A DNA stretch of 64,000 bases from Streptococcus sanguinis (GTDB lineage Bacteria; Bacillota; Bacilli; Lactobacillales; Streptococcaceae), in assembly GCF_003943735.1 (NCBI RefSeq), contig NZ_RJMV01000001.1, positions 401,000-464,999 on the forward strand, written 5' to 3'. Numbering within the stretch: the stretch's first letter is position 1; each line of letters opens with the position of its first letter. Under the pieces are notes generated by a model, which did no database searches, was not told the origin of the DNA, and saw nothing but the letters and a program-made list of their open reading frames with translations. Of the stretch, positions 44,668-54,824 are shown piece after piece. Made by a program: the position numbers and the translations under genes.

Positions 44668-45378
44668 TTAACGTTTATCAACTTTCTTAGTAACGAAGTC
44701 ACCAAGAATTTGAATAATAAATACCAATATCAAAATACAAACTGTTGATACAAAAATAACATCTTGCATATTCCGAGTAAAACCAACTTGATAAGCAAGG
44801 TTACCAAGACCGCCTGCACCAATTACCCCAGCAATAGCAGTTGATCCTACTAGAGCAATAGCAGTTACAGTAATACCAGAAACAAGTGCAGGTAAAGATT
44901 CTGGTATTAGCACTTTCCAAATGACCTGAAAAGTATTAGCTCCCATAGATTCTGCAGCCTCAATGACACCAGACGGTATTTCATTTAGAGCAATAGAAAC
45001 TAAGCGAGCATAAAATGGAGCCGCGCTGATAACTAGAGTTGGAATGGCGCCTTCCGGACCAATAATTGTTCCCATGATTGAACGAGTAAAAGGAATCAAT
45101 AAAACCAAAAGGATGATAAAAGGAATGGAACGAAATACGTTAATGATCCCTGCCAGTAAAAAATTAACAAACCTGTTGGCTAGAACTTTGTTAGGACCTG
45201 TAAGATAGAGAAATAATCCTAAAATCAATCCTATAACAAAGACATAAAATGTTGATACCAGAGTCATATACAAGGTCTCTTGAATAGCAACAATTAAATT
45301 TTCCCAAACAACATTTTTAAAACTCAACATTTCGTTCAGGAGAGCCAAGAACCCTCTTTGTTCTACACTAGCGAACAT
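44668..45378 (-). CDS. metP: methionine ABC transporter permease MetP/MetI
   Basis: 236 residues, about five membrane segments, with the EAA loop IEAAESMGANTFQVIWKVLIPESLP that contacts MetN. The N-terminal extension (FASVEQRGFLALLNEM) is a little longer than in the E. coli protein. The start overlaps the metN stop by 11 bp with GGAGGTGT upstream, so translation is coupled. It imports methionine with MetN and MetQ. Confidence 0.95.
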   Translation of the reverse strand: MFASVEQRGFLALLNEMLSFKNVVWENLIVAIQETLYMTLVSTFYVFVIGLILGLFLYLTGPNKVLANRFVNFLLAGIINVFRSIPFIILLVLLIPFTRSIMGTIIGPEGAIPTLVISAAPFYARLVSIALNEIPSGVIEAAESMGANTFQVIWKVLIPESLPALVSGITVTAIALVGSTAIAGVIGAGGLGNLAYQVGFTRNMQDVIFVSTVCILILVFIIQILGDFVTKKVDKR

Positions 45379-46396
45379 TATCTAACACCTCCACACTGAC
45401 ACCAGCCTGACGGAAACGATCCAGAACTTCGTGTGTCTTTTCTTCATTTTCTTCGACCACAATAACCATGGAGCCCAACGGGCCTTTTTGGGTTACATTG
45501 ACTTTGGCTTGCAGAATCGTAATCGTAGCATCCAAATCCCGAATAACGTTCGAAAGCATGCCTTCTGCTGTCTTATCTCCCAGATATTGGATGCGAACCA
45601 GAGTTCCAGATTTTAGCGATTTTTCTAGATGATGATAGACATGTGTCAGGTCATCTTCCGCAAATTCTTCTCCGACAAACTGTTTGGTGATTTCCTGCTG
45701 AGGATTCTTAAAGACATCAATGACTTGCCCTTCTTCGACTACACGCCCATTCTCCATAACGGCAACCTTATGGCAAATCTGACTGACCACATGCATCTCA
45801 TGGGTAATCATAATAATAGTCAGTCCAAGTTTCTTATTGATATCCACTAGAAGTCTCAGTATATCATCGGTTGTTTTAGGATCTAATGCACTCGTTGCCT
45901 CATCACAAAGAAGAACTTCTGGGTTATTAGCTAATGCACGAGCGATCCCTACACGCTGTTTCTGACCACCAGATAATTGAGCTGGATATGATTTTTCTCG
46001 CCCTTTTAAACCTACTAACTCGATCAACTCATTGACACGTTTAAGACGATCATCCTTAGGAACTCCCGCAACTTCCAGCGGAAAGGCAATGTTTTGCTCC
46101 ACTGTTCGAGACCAGAGCAAATTGAAATGCTGGAAAATCATCGCAATCTTTTTACGTGCTTCTAACAAGTCTTTCCGTTTCAGGCTGCTAATATTTTTAT
46201 CGTTAATGGTTACAGTACCTTTGCTAACCGTTTCAAGACCATTCAGCAAGCGAACTAAAGTGCTCTTTCCTGCGCCAGAAAAGCCTATAATCCCATAAAT
46301 CTCACCTGTTTGGATATCTAGTGAAACATCATCAACAGCCTTTACCAAACCTTGCTTGGTATGGTAATACTTAGATACATTCTCAATACGAATCAT
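45368..46396 (-). CDS. metN: methionine ABC transporter ATP-binding protein MetN
   Basis: 342 residues from MIRIENVSKYYH (ATG at 46396, AAAGGA upstream; an in-frame ATG at 46432 would add 12 atypical residues). Walker A GFSGAGKST, Q loop MIFQHFNLLWSRT, signature LSGGQKQRVGIARAL, Walker B VLLCDEATSALDP. The C-terminal 80 residues (IRDLDATITILQAKVNVTQKGPLGSMVIVVEE) are the NIL regulatory domain that binds methionine and inhibits transport. A terminator-like hairpin separates it from metQ upstream. Confidence 0.96.
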   Translation of the reverse strand: MIRIENVSKYYHTKQGLVKAVDDVSLDIQTGEIYGIIGFSGAGKSTLVRLLNGLETVSKGTVTINDKNISSLKRKDLLEARKKIAMIFQHFNLLWSRTVEQNIAFPLEVAGVPKDDRLKRVNELIELVGLKGREKSYPAQLSGGQKQRVGIARALANNPEVLLCDEATSALDPKTTDDILRLLVDINKKLGLTIIMITHEMHVVSQICHKVAVMENGRVVEEGQVIDVFKNPQQEITKQFVGEEFAEDDLTHVYHHLEKSLKSGTLVRIQYLGDKTAEGMLSNVIRDLDATITILQAKVNVTQKGPLGSMVIVVEENEEKTHEVLDRFRQAGVSVEVLDNVR

Positions 46397-46472
46397 TATT
46401 AGTCCTTTCATTTTTTCATGATGCGCAATCATTCATTTTCTTACATAGAGTGGATAAAATAGCTTATTCTAT

Positions 46473-46540
46473 GAAAAAAACGAACTTAGGAGGAAATCTG
46501 TGCTTGATGTAAGTCAGAGTCGCCTCCAAGCGTTCGTCTT
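46473..46540 (-). terminator. terminator-like hairpin between metQ and metN
   Basis: On the minus strand CGAACGCTTGGAGG pairs with CCTCCTAAGTTCG (small internal mismatch) around a loop of about 30 nt and is followed by a run of seven T. It sits inside the metQ-metN gap, so it should terminate part of the transcripts after metQ. Confidence 0.72.
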
Positions 46541-46550
46541 TTATATCTCA

Positions 46551-47390
46551 TTATTTTGCTGGAATAACTGATCCGTCCTTGTATTTATCCTTGATGAATT
46601 TTTGAATCTCATCACCTTGCAATACCTTAATCAACGCTTTGATTTTTTCGGAATCTTTGTCAGCTGGTCTAACAGCAATCAAATTTGCATATGGTGATTC
46701 ACTATCCTCAAGAGCAATAGAGTCCTTGACTGGAGAAAGCTTCGCATCAATAGCAAAGTTTGAGTTGATAATAACTGCATCTCCTTCATCATTGTTATAG
46801 GTTTGTACCAACAATTCTGGAGCAATCTCTGTTTTGATCTGGATATTCTTTGGATTTTCAACAATATCTTTCAACTGAGCATCGACTGGATCTACCCCAT
46901 CTTTAATCTTCATCAAACCATTTTTGACAAAAAGATCAATAAAGCGACCTACTTCAGCAGGATTGGTTGAAGCATATACTACAGCATCGTTTGGCAAATC
47001 TTTGATAGACTTGTATTTCTTAGAATATAACGCCATTGGCTCAATATGAACATTCCCCACACTTACCAAATTTTCATTATTCTCTTTGTTAAATTTATCC
47101 AAGTAGGGAGTATGCTGGAAGAAGTTTGCATCTGCGTCACCATCAAAGACTAGTTTATTAGGTGTCACATAATCATTGACAATTTTAACTTCTAAATCAT
47201 AGCCCTCTTTTTTCAAAATCGGTTTAGCCGCTTCCAAAATCTCAGCATGAGGTGCTGGCGAAGCAACTACCAAGATTTTTTTATCATCACTAGCAGCATC
47301 TTTATTTTTTGCACCTCCGCCGCAAGCTGCCAAACCCAAGGCTGCAAGGCCAACTAAGCCTACTGAAAAGATTTTTTTCAAATTCATCAT
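46551..47390 (-). CDS. metQ: methionine-binding lipoprotein MetQ
   Basis: 279 residues. Lipoprotein signal with lipobox GLAAC (Cys23). The NlpA/MetQ fold has VVASPAPHAEILEAAKP, DYVTPNKLVFDGDADANFFQHTPYL and VYASTNPAEVGRFI, which line the methionine pocket. AAAGGAG ribosome site. It is the first gene of metQ-metN-metP and is the only one read before the internal hairpin, which fits the need for more binding protein than transporter. Confidence 0.95.
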   Translation of the reverse strand: MMNLKKIFSVGLVGLAALGLAACGGGAKNKDAASDDKKILVVASPAPHAEILEAAKPILKKEGYDLEVKIVNDYVTPNKLVFDGDADANFFQHTPYLDKFNKENNENLVSVGNVHIEPMALYSKKYKSIKDLPNDAVVYASTNPAEVGRFIDLFVKNGLMKIKDGVDPVDAQLKDIVENPKNIQIKTEIAPELLVQTYNNDEGDAVIINSNFAIDAKLSPVKDSIALEDSESPYANLIAVRPADKDSEKIKALIKVLQGDEIQKFIKDKYKDGSVIPAK

Positions 47391-47481
47391 TTATTCTCCT
47401 TTAATGGATAAAATTCTAAATCTTCTATTTTATAAGATTACTTCTCATTTTACCATGTTAAAGGAGACTTGGCTTATATAA

Positions 47482-47508
47482 ATAATTTATCGCCGTGATA
47501 AAAAAATT
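47482..47508. promoter_or_regulatory. dyad upstream of metQ
   Basis: TTATC-GCCGT-GATAA (47487-47501) is extended by ATAA/TTAT-like arms on both sides. It lies about 100 bp before the metQ start in the gap after msrAB and could be the operator of a LysR-type methionine regulator. The match to a named motif is not established. Confidence 0.35.
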
Positions 47509-47548
47509 ATATGACTGTTTGAAGCATTTGAGTTGATTTTATACCCTT

Positions 47549-48484
47549 TTACTGCATGAAGGTCAGCAGATAGCCGTATCCTTCTGCTTCCATTTTCTCT
47601 TTTGGAATAAATCGCAGAGCTGCTGAGTTGATACAGTAGCGCAAGCCGCCTGCTGCTTCTGGACCGTCAGTGAAGACATGGCCCAGATGGGCATTACCAG
47701 AACGGCTGCGCACTTCAATCCGCTCCATGCCATGACTCTTGTCTTCATAGTATTTTAGAACATCTCTGGCAATCGGCCGGCTAAAGCTAGGCCAGCCGCA
47801 GCCAGATTCAAACTTGTCTCCAGCAAAAAAGAGGGGCTCACCAGTCGTCACATCTACATAAATTCCTTCTTCAAAAGTGGCATTGTAGGCATTATGGAAA
47901 GGGCGCTCTGTCGCACTATACTGGGTCACCTGATACTGCTCTTCCGTCAGCTGCTCTTTTAGTTCCACATCTGTAGGCTTCTCGTATTGGCCTGGATCGA
48001 CCAAGGGCTGATAGGCATCATTGACATTGATATGGCAGTAGCCACCAGGATTTTTCTTGAGATAATCCTGATGATAGTCCTCAGCTAGAACATAATGGCG
48101 CAAAGGTTCTAGCTCAACAGCAATCTTTTGTCCCAGTTGTTTTTCCTGTTCAGCAAAGACCTGCTCAATGACTGTCTTATCGGCTTGATTGGTATAGTAA
48201 ACGCCCGTCCGATACTGACGTCCTACATCATTTCCCTGCTTATTGACTGACAGAGGATCAATGACTCGGAAATAATAGAGCAGGATTTCCCGCAGGCTAA
48301 CCCGCTTTTCGTCATAGACTAGATGAACCGTCTCTGCATGATTCGTCTGGTGAATCAGCTGGTAGTTGGTTGATTCCACCTGTCCATTGGCATATCCCAC
48401 TGTCGTTTCCTCCACACCCTCAATGCGAGAAAAGTACTCTTCCAATCCCCAGAAGCATCCACCTGCTAAATAAATTTCAGCCAT
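47549..48484 (-). CDS. msrAB: bifunctional methionine sulfoxide reductase MsrA-MsrB
   Basis: 311 residues. The MsrA half has the active Cys10 in [11 protein letters not shown] and the partner motif [13 protein letters not shown]; the MsrB half has [33 protein letters not shown] and the active Cys in [11 protein letters not shown]. Residues about 175-195 link the two. It reduces both epimers of oxidised methionine, useful in a strain that makes its own peroxide through SpxB. There is no signal peptide, so it is cytoplasmic. GAGGTG ribosome site. Confidence 0.96.
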   Translation of the reverse strand: MAEIYLAGGCFWGLEEYFSRIEGVEETTVGYANGQVESTNYQLIHQTNHAETVHLVYDEKRVSLREILLYYFRVIDPLSVNKQGNDVGRQYRTGVYYTNQADKTVIEQVFAEQEKQLGQKIAVELEPLRHYVLAEDYHQDYLKKNPGGYCHINVNDAYQPLVDPGQYEKPTDVELKEQLTEEQYQVTQYSATERPFHNAYNATFEEGIYVDVTTGEPLFFAGDKFESGCGWPSFSRPIARDVLKYYEDKSHGMERIEVRSRSGNAHLGHVFTDGPEAAGGLRYCINSAALRFIPKEKMEAEGYGYLLTFMQ

Positions 48485-48583
48485 AATAACACCTCATTTC
48501 TTTGCGACTATTTTCTCATAAAAGGAGTAAATTTTATAGTGATTCAACTCAAAAATGATTTCTGCTACTGACTATAACTACTA

Positions 48584-48701
48584 TTATACAGGCAGAATCT
48601 CATCATATTTATTTTTTTGCTCGCCGACAACCGGTCTCATTTTTTTAGCCATATTGATCTTTTACTTCACCATTAAGAGAATTATCGTTATATTCAGTCA
48701 T
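48584..48701 (-). pseudogene. possible remnants of a small gene downstream of the DUF1310 gene
   Basis: Two short protein-like stretches in adjacent frames: an 18-codon one beginning MTEYNDNSLNGEVKDQYG (48701-48645) and a 22-codon one beginning MAKKMRPVVGEQKNKYDE (48652-48584). Neither has a good ribosome site. Together they could be the decayed end of a lost small protein gene. The 255-bp gap 48485-48739 holds nothing else I can name. Confidence 0.25.
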
Positions 48702-48739
48702 AGCCGTCTGAAGATTTTATTCATTTACATATTTTTTGC

Positions 48740-49129
48740 TCATTTAACATTTTCCTTTAACAAAGCTGATAATTTAGGAGATACGGTATATCCATATGTT
48801 TCATAGTCTCCATTGTCATTTTTTATCAATCCAAAATGAAAGTCTAATTCTTTATTGTTATTAAAATACAATCGAACCATCAGACCTCCCATCGGATTAT
48901 ATTCTAATGTCTCAGTATCAATTTCATAAGATTGAATAACTCCTTCTCTTGTTAGAGCATTAGGATCATTCGCTCTCATATGTTCTTCATAAACCTTCCT
49001 TGCTTCTCTACTAGTCGCAATGCGTATCATCTTTTGCTTCTTCTGGTTTTGATACATACTAAATCCTATGATAATCAGTCCCGTAACTACTAGAATACTA
49101 AGCCCACTCCATAAGAATGTTTTATTCAT
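48740..49129 (-). CDS. DUF1310-family protein
   Basis: 129 residues. One membrane segment at about 7-25, then the soluble domain of the streptococcal DUF1310 family: MIRIATSREARKVYEEHMRANDPNAL, the central NPMGGLMVRLYFNNN and the end GYTVSPKLSALLKE. Function unknown; many streptococci carry tandem or clustered copies, and the sequence debris downstream may be part of one. GAAGGGG ribosome site. Confidence 0.82.
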   Translation of the reverse strand: MNKTFLWSGLSILVVTGLIIIGFSMYQNQKKQKMIRIATSREARKVYEEHMRANDPNALTREGVIQSYEIDTETLEYNPMGGLMVRLYFNNNKELDFHFGLIKNDNGDYETYGYTVSPKLSALLKENVK

Positions 49130-49293
49130 CGTAATTTCCCCTTCAAATATCTTATCAATTTATTTTATTTGTAGTATAACACAGTTTTAGGGTATCCTTT
49201 AAAAGGTGGAGGTCAGTAGTTCTCAGATATTACCGTTGCCTTAAAAGTCTTCTAATATGGAGATTTCTTCAATCTGAAACAGCCGTATTTTAA

Positions 49294-50232
49294 TTACTCC
49301 TCAATATACTTCAATTTTCCTCGAAAATCTTCTAAGCTTTCATAGCCTTTTTCTTCCATAATAACCTTGAGTTCTGCGGTAATGCGCTCGAAGGCGGCCA
49401 CTCCTTCTTTATGAAGGGTTGTTCCTACTTGCACCATACTGGCACCACAGAGGATATGCTCAAAGGCATCGCGCCCCGTCAGGACACCACCAGTTCCAAT
49501 GATTTGGATTTCCGGTTTCAGACGTTGGTAAAAGGCATGGACATTGGCCAGAGCAGTCGGCTTGATATACTGACCTCCGATACCTCCAAAACCATTTTTC
49601 GGACGAATGACCACTGACTCATCTTCTATGTAAAGGCCGTTTCCGATTGAGTTTACACAATTGACAAACTTGAGCGGATATTTGTTAAAAATCGTAGCGG
49701 CTTGATCAAAATGCACGATGTCAAAATAAGGAGGCAGCTTGATACCCAGCGGCTTGGTGAAATAAGCAAAAGCCTCTGCCAAGATTTTTTCCGTCGTTTC
49801 AAAGTCATAGGCAATCTGTGGCTTGCCAGGGACATTGGGACAGGAGAGATTGAGCTCAGTAATGCCTTTAAAGTCACTTGCCTGCACTTTCTTAAGAATA
49901 GTGTGGGTTTCTTCTGGCGACATACCGACCAAAGAGAGGAAGAAAGTCCGATTTGCTTCGCTTTCCTGGAGTTCCAGCAGGTAGTCAAGATAGTAGTCCA
50001 AACCATTGTTGGGCAGGCCCATGGAGTTGATAGACCCCAGCGGAACATCCTGATAGCGCGGTTCTGGGTTTCCCTGACGAAATTCCAGTGTCGCCGTCTT
50101 GGTCACAAATGTTCCCGCAGCAGAATCTTTGACTTCCTCCAGTTCCTCTTTTGTCATGCAGGCAACCCCAGCTGCATTCATCAGGCAGTTGTCAAATGCA
50201 AAACCAGCAATCTGTGTAGATGTCGAAACCAT
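49294..50232 (-). CDS. pyrD: dihydroorotate dehydrogenase, class 1A (fumarate type)
   Basis: 312 residues, FMN-dependent TIM barrel. The active-site loop [12 protein letters not shown] holds the catalytic Cys, and [12 protein letters not shown] and [27 protein letters not shown] contribute to substrate and FMN phosphate binding. It oxidises dihydroorotate to orotate with fumarate in pyrimidine synthesis, in the cytoplasm. AAAGGAG ribosome site. Lone gene, away from other pyr genes. Confidence 0.95.
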   Translation of the reverse strand: MVSTSTQIAGFAFDNCLMNAAGVACMTKEELEEVKDSAAGTFVTKTATLEFRQGNPEPRYQDVPLGSINSMGLPNNGLDYYLDYLLELQESEANRTFFLSLVGMSPEETHTILKKVQASDFKGITELNLSCPNVPGKPQIAYDFETTEKILAEAFAYFTKPLGIKLPPYFDIVHFDQAATIFNKYPLKFVNCVNSIGNGLYIEDESVVIRPKNGFGGIGGQYIKPTALANVHAFYQRLKPEIQIIGTGGVLTGRDAFEHILCGASMVQVGTTLHKEGVAAFERITAELKVIMEEKGYESLEDFRGKLKYIEE

Positions 50233-50367
50233 AGTAAAACGCTCCTTTTTCTTCTGAAGGCGAGTGCCTTTAGCTCATTTCCTCTATTATATCACCAAAC
50301 TCCGCTTTTTCGTTTTTTAAACCAGCAATTCCTGACTAACGTTCGGAAAACATCCAGTTCGCTCAGC

Positions 50368-50457
50368 TATTTTCTGGAATATTTCAGAAAACAAATTGTA
50401 GGAATTTTTAGAAAATTCAACTTTTTTCTTTACAAGAGAAAAAAAGTCTGCTATAAT
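50368..50457 (+). promoter_or_regulatory. gdhA promoter with CodY-like boxes
   Basis: TTTACA (50429-50434) and TATAAT (50452-50457) are 17 bp apart. Immediately upstream AATTTTTAGAAAATT (50403-50417) matches the CodY consensus AATTTTCWGAAAATT at 14 of 15 positions. Two weaker, overlapping boxes lie at 50368-50382 and 50379-50393 (each 11 of 15). The gap 50233-50584 otherwise holds only the pyrD and gdhA leaders. Confidence 0.7.
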
Positions 50458-50581
50458 GTTCCATGTAATAAAATATGACATCTAAAAGATGCCTGTTTTA
50501 AAAATTTAAACACATCCTCGTCACATAAGTTGCAAGCAGCTTTCGACAGGATGGTTTACTATTTTATTTAAAGGAGAATGA

Positions 50582-51931
<1,350 letters not shown>

Positions 51932-51959
51932 CTAGTTGATACATCCTATCGGAGGACAA

Positions 51960-52448
51960 ATGATGAACTTACGGCCAATGGAAGTGAGAGACAATCCAGC
52001 TGTAGCGCAGCTCATTCGAGCCAGCCTAGAAGAATTCGGACTTGACAAACCAGGAACTGTCTACTTTGATTCTCATCTAGATCATTTGGCCGACTATTAT
52101 CAACATCAAGAGAGGGCAGCTTACTTTGTTATGGAAGATGAAGGTCATCTCGTTGGCTGCGGTGGCTTTGCACCTGTGTCTGATAAAATTGCTGAATTAC
52201 AAAAACTGTATGTCACTAAAAACAGTCGTGGCAAAGGTTATTCCAGTCGGCTGATAAAGCAGATATTCCAAGAAGCCCGCCTAGCAGGTTATGAACAGCT
52301 TTATCTAGAAACCACTACTGAACTTGCTACGGCCGTGGCCGTCTATCAACACTATGGTTTTACATCACTGCAACAACCAATTTCTAACGCTGCTGGCCAC
52401 CCAGCTATGAATATCTGGATGATAAAATCCCTCTTATCAGATGAATAG
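51960..52448 (+). CDS. GNAT-family N-acetyltransferase
   Basis: 162 residues. The acetyl-CoA site is LYVTKNSRGKGYSSRLIKQ (R/Q-x-x-G-x-G/A pattern), preceded by the beta strand ELQKLYV and followed by YLETTTELATAVAVYQHYGF. ATGs at 51960 and 51963 are both served by GGAGG. It lies between gdhA and the diverged gdhA 3' fragment, 28 bp after the gdhA stop, so it is probably read from the gdhA promoter. Substrate unknown. Confidence 0.9.
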   Translation: MMNLRPMEVRDNPAVAQLIRASLEEFGLDKPGTVYFDSHLDHLADYYQHQERAAYFVMEDEGHLVGCGGFAPVSDKIAELQKLYVTKNSRGKGYSSRLIKQIFQEARLAGYEQLYLETTTELATAVAVYQHYGFTSLQQPISNAAGHPAMNIWMIKSLLSDE

Positions 52449-52463
52449 ATGTCAGTATACTCT

Positions 52464-52613
52464 GGCTGTCTCAAGAACATCATGACCAGCATCCCCAACA
52501 CAGATAAAACTACCGTTGAAACTTACGGACTTAGTAAAGACTATCTGGCTGGTTCTAATATCGCTGCCTTCGAAAACGTAGCAAATGCTATGATTCCCCA
52601 AGGTATTGTCTAA
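52464..52613 (+). pseudogene. diverged duplicate of the 3' end of gdhA
   Basis: Fifty codons including TAA align without gaps to the last 50 codons of gdhA: GCLKNIMTSIPNTDKTTVE, then TYGLSKDYLAGSNIAAFEN, then VANAMIPQGIV. About three quarters of the residues are identical, and there is no start codon or upstream homology. It is a relic of a gdhA tandem duplication, with the GNAT gene lying between the copy and the original. Confidence 0.88.
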
Positions 52614-52632
52614 GAACTATCAAACTAGAATA

Positions 52633-52665
52633 AATCCGACTGCTTATCAAAGCAGCCGGATTTTT
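52633..52665. terminator. bidirectional Rho-independent terminator
   Basis: ATCCG-A-CTGCT (52634-52644) and AGCAG-C-CGGAT (52651-52661) pair with one mismatch around TATCAA, then a T run. It closes the gdhA side and the convergent EXLDI gene. Confidence 0.85.
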
Positions 52666-53032
52666 ATATATCTAATTTTTCAAAAAATTTGCCTGCTACC
52701 TGCTTTTCTTTTAGCTTCTCTAACAGCTTATTCTCCAGGAAAGGACTTAGTTCGTCAAAATCTTGGCAAACCTTAAAAACAGTCTCTCTGTCCAACTGAC
52801 CATAAGCTAGTTCATAATAATCCTTCTTATGATGCCAGTTCTGGTCATAGTTGACATCTGTCCGTTGATAGTAAACAATGTTTTGCTTCGGTGTCAGGTA
52901 AATCTTCTGCGTCAGAATGCTTTTCTGATCTTTGGACAGCTTGCTGCGGCTGAAAATCTTAACACCCTGAAAAATCTTGCGCTCATGGATACCTTGATTT
53001 GTGACTTTTAACTCAATTCTTTTGTAATGCAT
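52664..53032 (-). CDS. EXLDI-family protein
   Basis: 122 residues from MHYKRIELKV (ATG at 53032, GGAGG upstream). The C-terminus EKLDI is the signature (E-x-L-D-I) by which this small family is named, and the body has the expected conserved tyrosines (KDYYELAYG) and IYLTPKQNIVYYQR. It is soluble and of unknown function. It is close to a DUF2268 protease-like gene upstream. Confidence 0.75.
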   Translation of the reverse strand: MHYKRIELKVTNQGIHERKIFQGVKIFSRSKLSKDQKSILTQKIYLTPKQNIVYYQRTDVNYDQNWHHKKDYYELAYGQLDRETVFKVCQDFDELSPFLENKLLEKLKEKQVAGKFFEKLDI

Positions 53033-53096
53033 ACTGATACCTCCAGAAATCACCTACATTATATCAGGTTCTGGTAGATTTTCAAGCAAAAATGTG

Positions 53097-53999
53097 TCAT
53101 TTCCAAAAGTCTTTAGTCGCTTCTAAAATTTCTTCTGTCGGTGACACCGTAGCCTCAGTAATGCTCTTGCCAGTCTTTTTCAGATAAGCTTGTATCAGAT
53201 GATAGCCATAAGCATAGCCCGCAGCATAAGGCATACCAACCGGTATTTGACCCTGTATCTCTGCAATTTCATCACCATAGAGGTAAGGAGCCATTTCCGC
53301 CATCCCCGTTAGCTGAAGCTGACTGGAGATGATGGGCTTAATCTCTTCTAACTGCTCTGGACTGGTTGAAGTAACCCAAGGCCCAATGAGATCTTTGCCA
53401 TAGAGCTCAGCAGCAAAAGACTCTGCCAATCCTTCACTAACTACCCAGTCTGCTAGTGTCGTCTGCTGGTTCCATTTGATAAATTGGAAGCGGACATTAT
53501 GGTTGCACTCGTGGGCTAACGCCGCCTGCACACGTGGTAAAGTATAGTCATTTGGCAGCAGACTAAGCATGAGGTAGCCTGGAATTCCTCCATCTCCGCT
53601 GTAACCCTTATTGATCTGTAACATGGGCTTTTCTGGATTGCCTAACAAAATAGTAAAATAGTAATCCTCAACCTCTAAATCATAGCCAGCTTGCTCAAAA
53701 AGACCGATACTCCTCTTGATGGTATCTTGACAATTTTGCCAGAGTTGATCAGAGCTCAGAGCATCAATAGCCGGTCTATCCTTTTCTGACAGAGTGCCGG
53801 GTAGCTGATTCATAAAGCCAAGTAGGAAAAGAGCATCAAAGCCTCCGGGATACTTCGCTTTCAGAGGAATGTGTTGCGTTTGATATTTTGTTGCAAAAGG
53901 TGCTAAAATATTAGCCCGAAAACAGCCTTCTCTCTTTTCTAAAGGCAGCTCTAGCATCTCTTGATAAACTTTATCCGAACGAATCATATTGATTTTCAT
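53097..53999 (-). CDS. DUF2268-type putative Zn-dependent protease
   Basis: 300 residues. The likely zinc site is ALAHECNHNVRFQF, a variant HExxH (His-Glu-Cys-Asn-His), with a downstream Glu in WVVSEGLAESFAAELYG as third ligand. This pattern and the end QIPVGMPYAAGYAYGYHLIQAYLK fit the DUF2268 family of predicted metallopeptidases. No signal peptide is evident. AAAAGGAG ribosome site. Confidence 0.83.
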   Translation of the reverse strand: MKINMIRSDKVYQEMLELPLEKREGCFRANILAPFATKYQTQHIPLKAKYPGGFDALFLLGFMNQLPGTLSEKDRPAIDALSSDQLWQNCQDTIKRSIGLFEQAGYDLEVEDYYFTILLGNPEKPMLQINKGYSGDGGIPGYLMLSLLPNDYTLPRVQAALAHECNHNVRFQFIKWNQQTTLADWVVSEGLAESFAAELYGKDLIGPWVTSTSPEQLEEIKPIISSQLQLTGMAEMAPYLYGDEIAEIQGQIPVGMPYAAGYAYGYHLIQAYLKKTGKSITEATVSPTEEILEATKDFWK

Positions 54000-54054
54000 G
54001 GTAATCTCCTTTTCTAATTTTCACCAGTATACACCCTCCTCTAAGGTCAGGGTC

Positions 54055-54090
54055 AAGAAAAAGATTTGAAACTTTTGCCTCAAATCTTCT
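54055..54090 (-). terminator. Rho-independent terminator of the mscS/DUF4352 pair
   Basis: AAGATTTGA (54061-54069) and TCAAATCTT (54080-54088) form a perfect 9-bp stem. On the minus strand it is followed by TTTTCTT. Confidence 0.75.
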
Positions 54091-54173
54091 TTTATCTATT
54101 CAATTTGATGCCTCCACTTTCAAATCTGGGTGCGGAAAATAGCAAAGACATTAGAGTAATGGGATAATTTTCC

Positions 54174-54803
54174 CTATTGCTCCTTCTTTTTCTCTTGCTT
54201 TGGCTTGCTTTTCTCCTTTTGCCACTTAGCATTTTCGTAGGTCACGGTATAGGTATCCTCATCGCCGCCTTCCCCGTCAAATACCAAGTCAAAGCGTATA
54301 GACTTGCCTGGCGCCAGATTGGTGCCGATTTGTGTATTGTCAAAGGTTGAGCCGTCCAAAATATAGACATTCTCCTTCTTGTCATAAAGTCCAAAGTCAT
54401 AAGGACTGACCAGAATGGGCTTTTTAGAAGTATTTTCAACCGTGATAGTCGCAACGACAGCTACTCCTGTTGACTCATCGCTCATAGCTCTCTTGCTATC
54501 TTCCACTGCCGAATGAACTGTCACCTTGAGTCCGCTGGAAAATTCAACTGTTTTCTCAAAAGCATGACTGGAATAGGAATCAAGAGGTGAGTTATGGTAG
54601 CCCGTGAGAGACTTGAGATGGTCATTTTCCTCCATAAGGCCAATCGTGGTGATGACGAGGAGAATGCTGAGCAAGGCCAGAAGAAAGATGATAATACCAG
54701 ACACCAGAGCTGCCCAAAAGAGCCCCTGCTTGTGGAGAGGACGTTTTAAACGGTAAACAAGATTGTCCTCACTGACAATCTCCTGCTGAATTCGCTGATT
54801 CAT
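54174..54803 (-). CDS. membrane-anchored DUF4352-like protein
   Basis: 209 residues from MNQRIQQEIV (ATG at 54803, AAAGG upstream). One membrane segment (about 28-55), then an extracellular immunoglobulin-like DUF4352 domain: VEFSSGLKVTVHSAVED, VVATITVENTSKKPILVSPYDFGLYD and LAPGKSIRFDLVFD. The tail is rich in Lys and Glu. It follows mscS with a few bases between and is co-transcribed. Family function unknown. Confidence 0.8.
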   Translation of the reverse strand: MNQRIQQEIVSEDNLVYRLKRPLHKQGLFWAALVSGIIIFLLALLSILLVITTIGLMEENDHLKSLTGYHNSPLDSYSSHAFEKTVEFSSGLKVTVHSAVEDSKRAMSDESTGVAVVATITVENTSKKPILVSPYDFGLYDKKENVYILDGSTFDNTQIGTNLAPGKSIRFDLVFDGEGGDEDTYTVTYENAKWQKEKSKPKQEKKKEQ

Positions 54804-54824
54804 ATGGACCTTTCTAATCAATAA

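Noticed and set aside
48555..48806. Plus-strand hydrophobic frame of 83 codons
   Set aside because: It runs into the DUF1310 gene on the other strand and lacks a ribosome site. Hydrophobicity is what the complement of charged, AT-rich coding sequence gives.
49702..50478. Plus-strand frame of 258 codons across pyrD and its upstream region
   Set aside because: Antisense to pyrD for most of its length and then intergenic; no recognisable domain or ribosome site.
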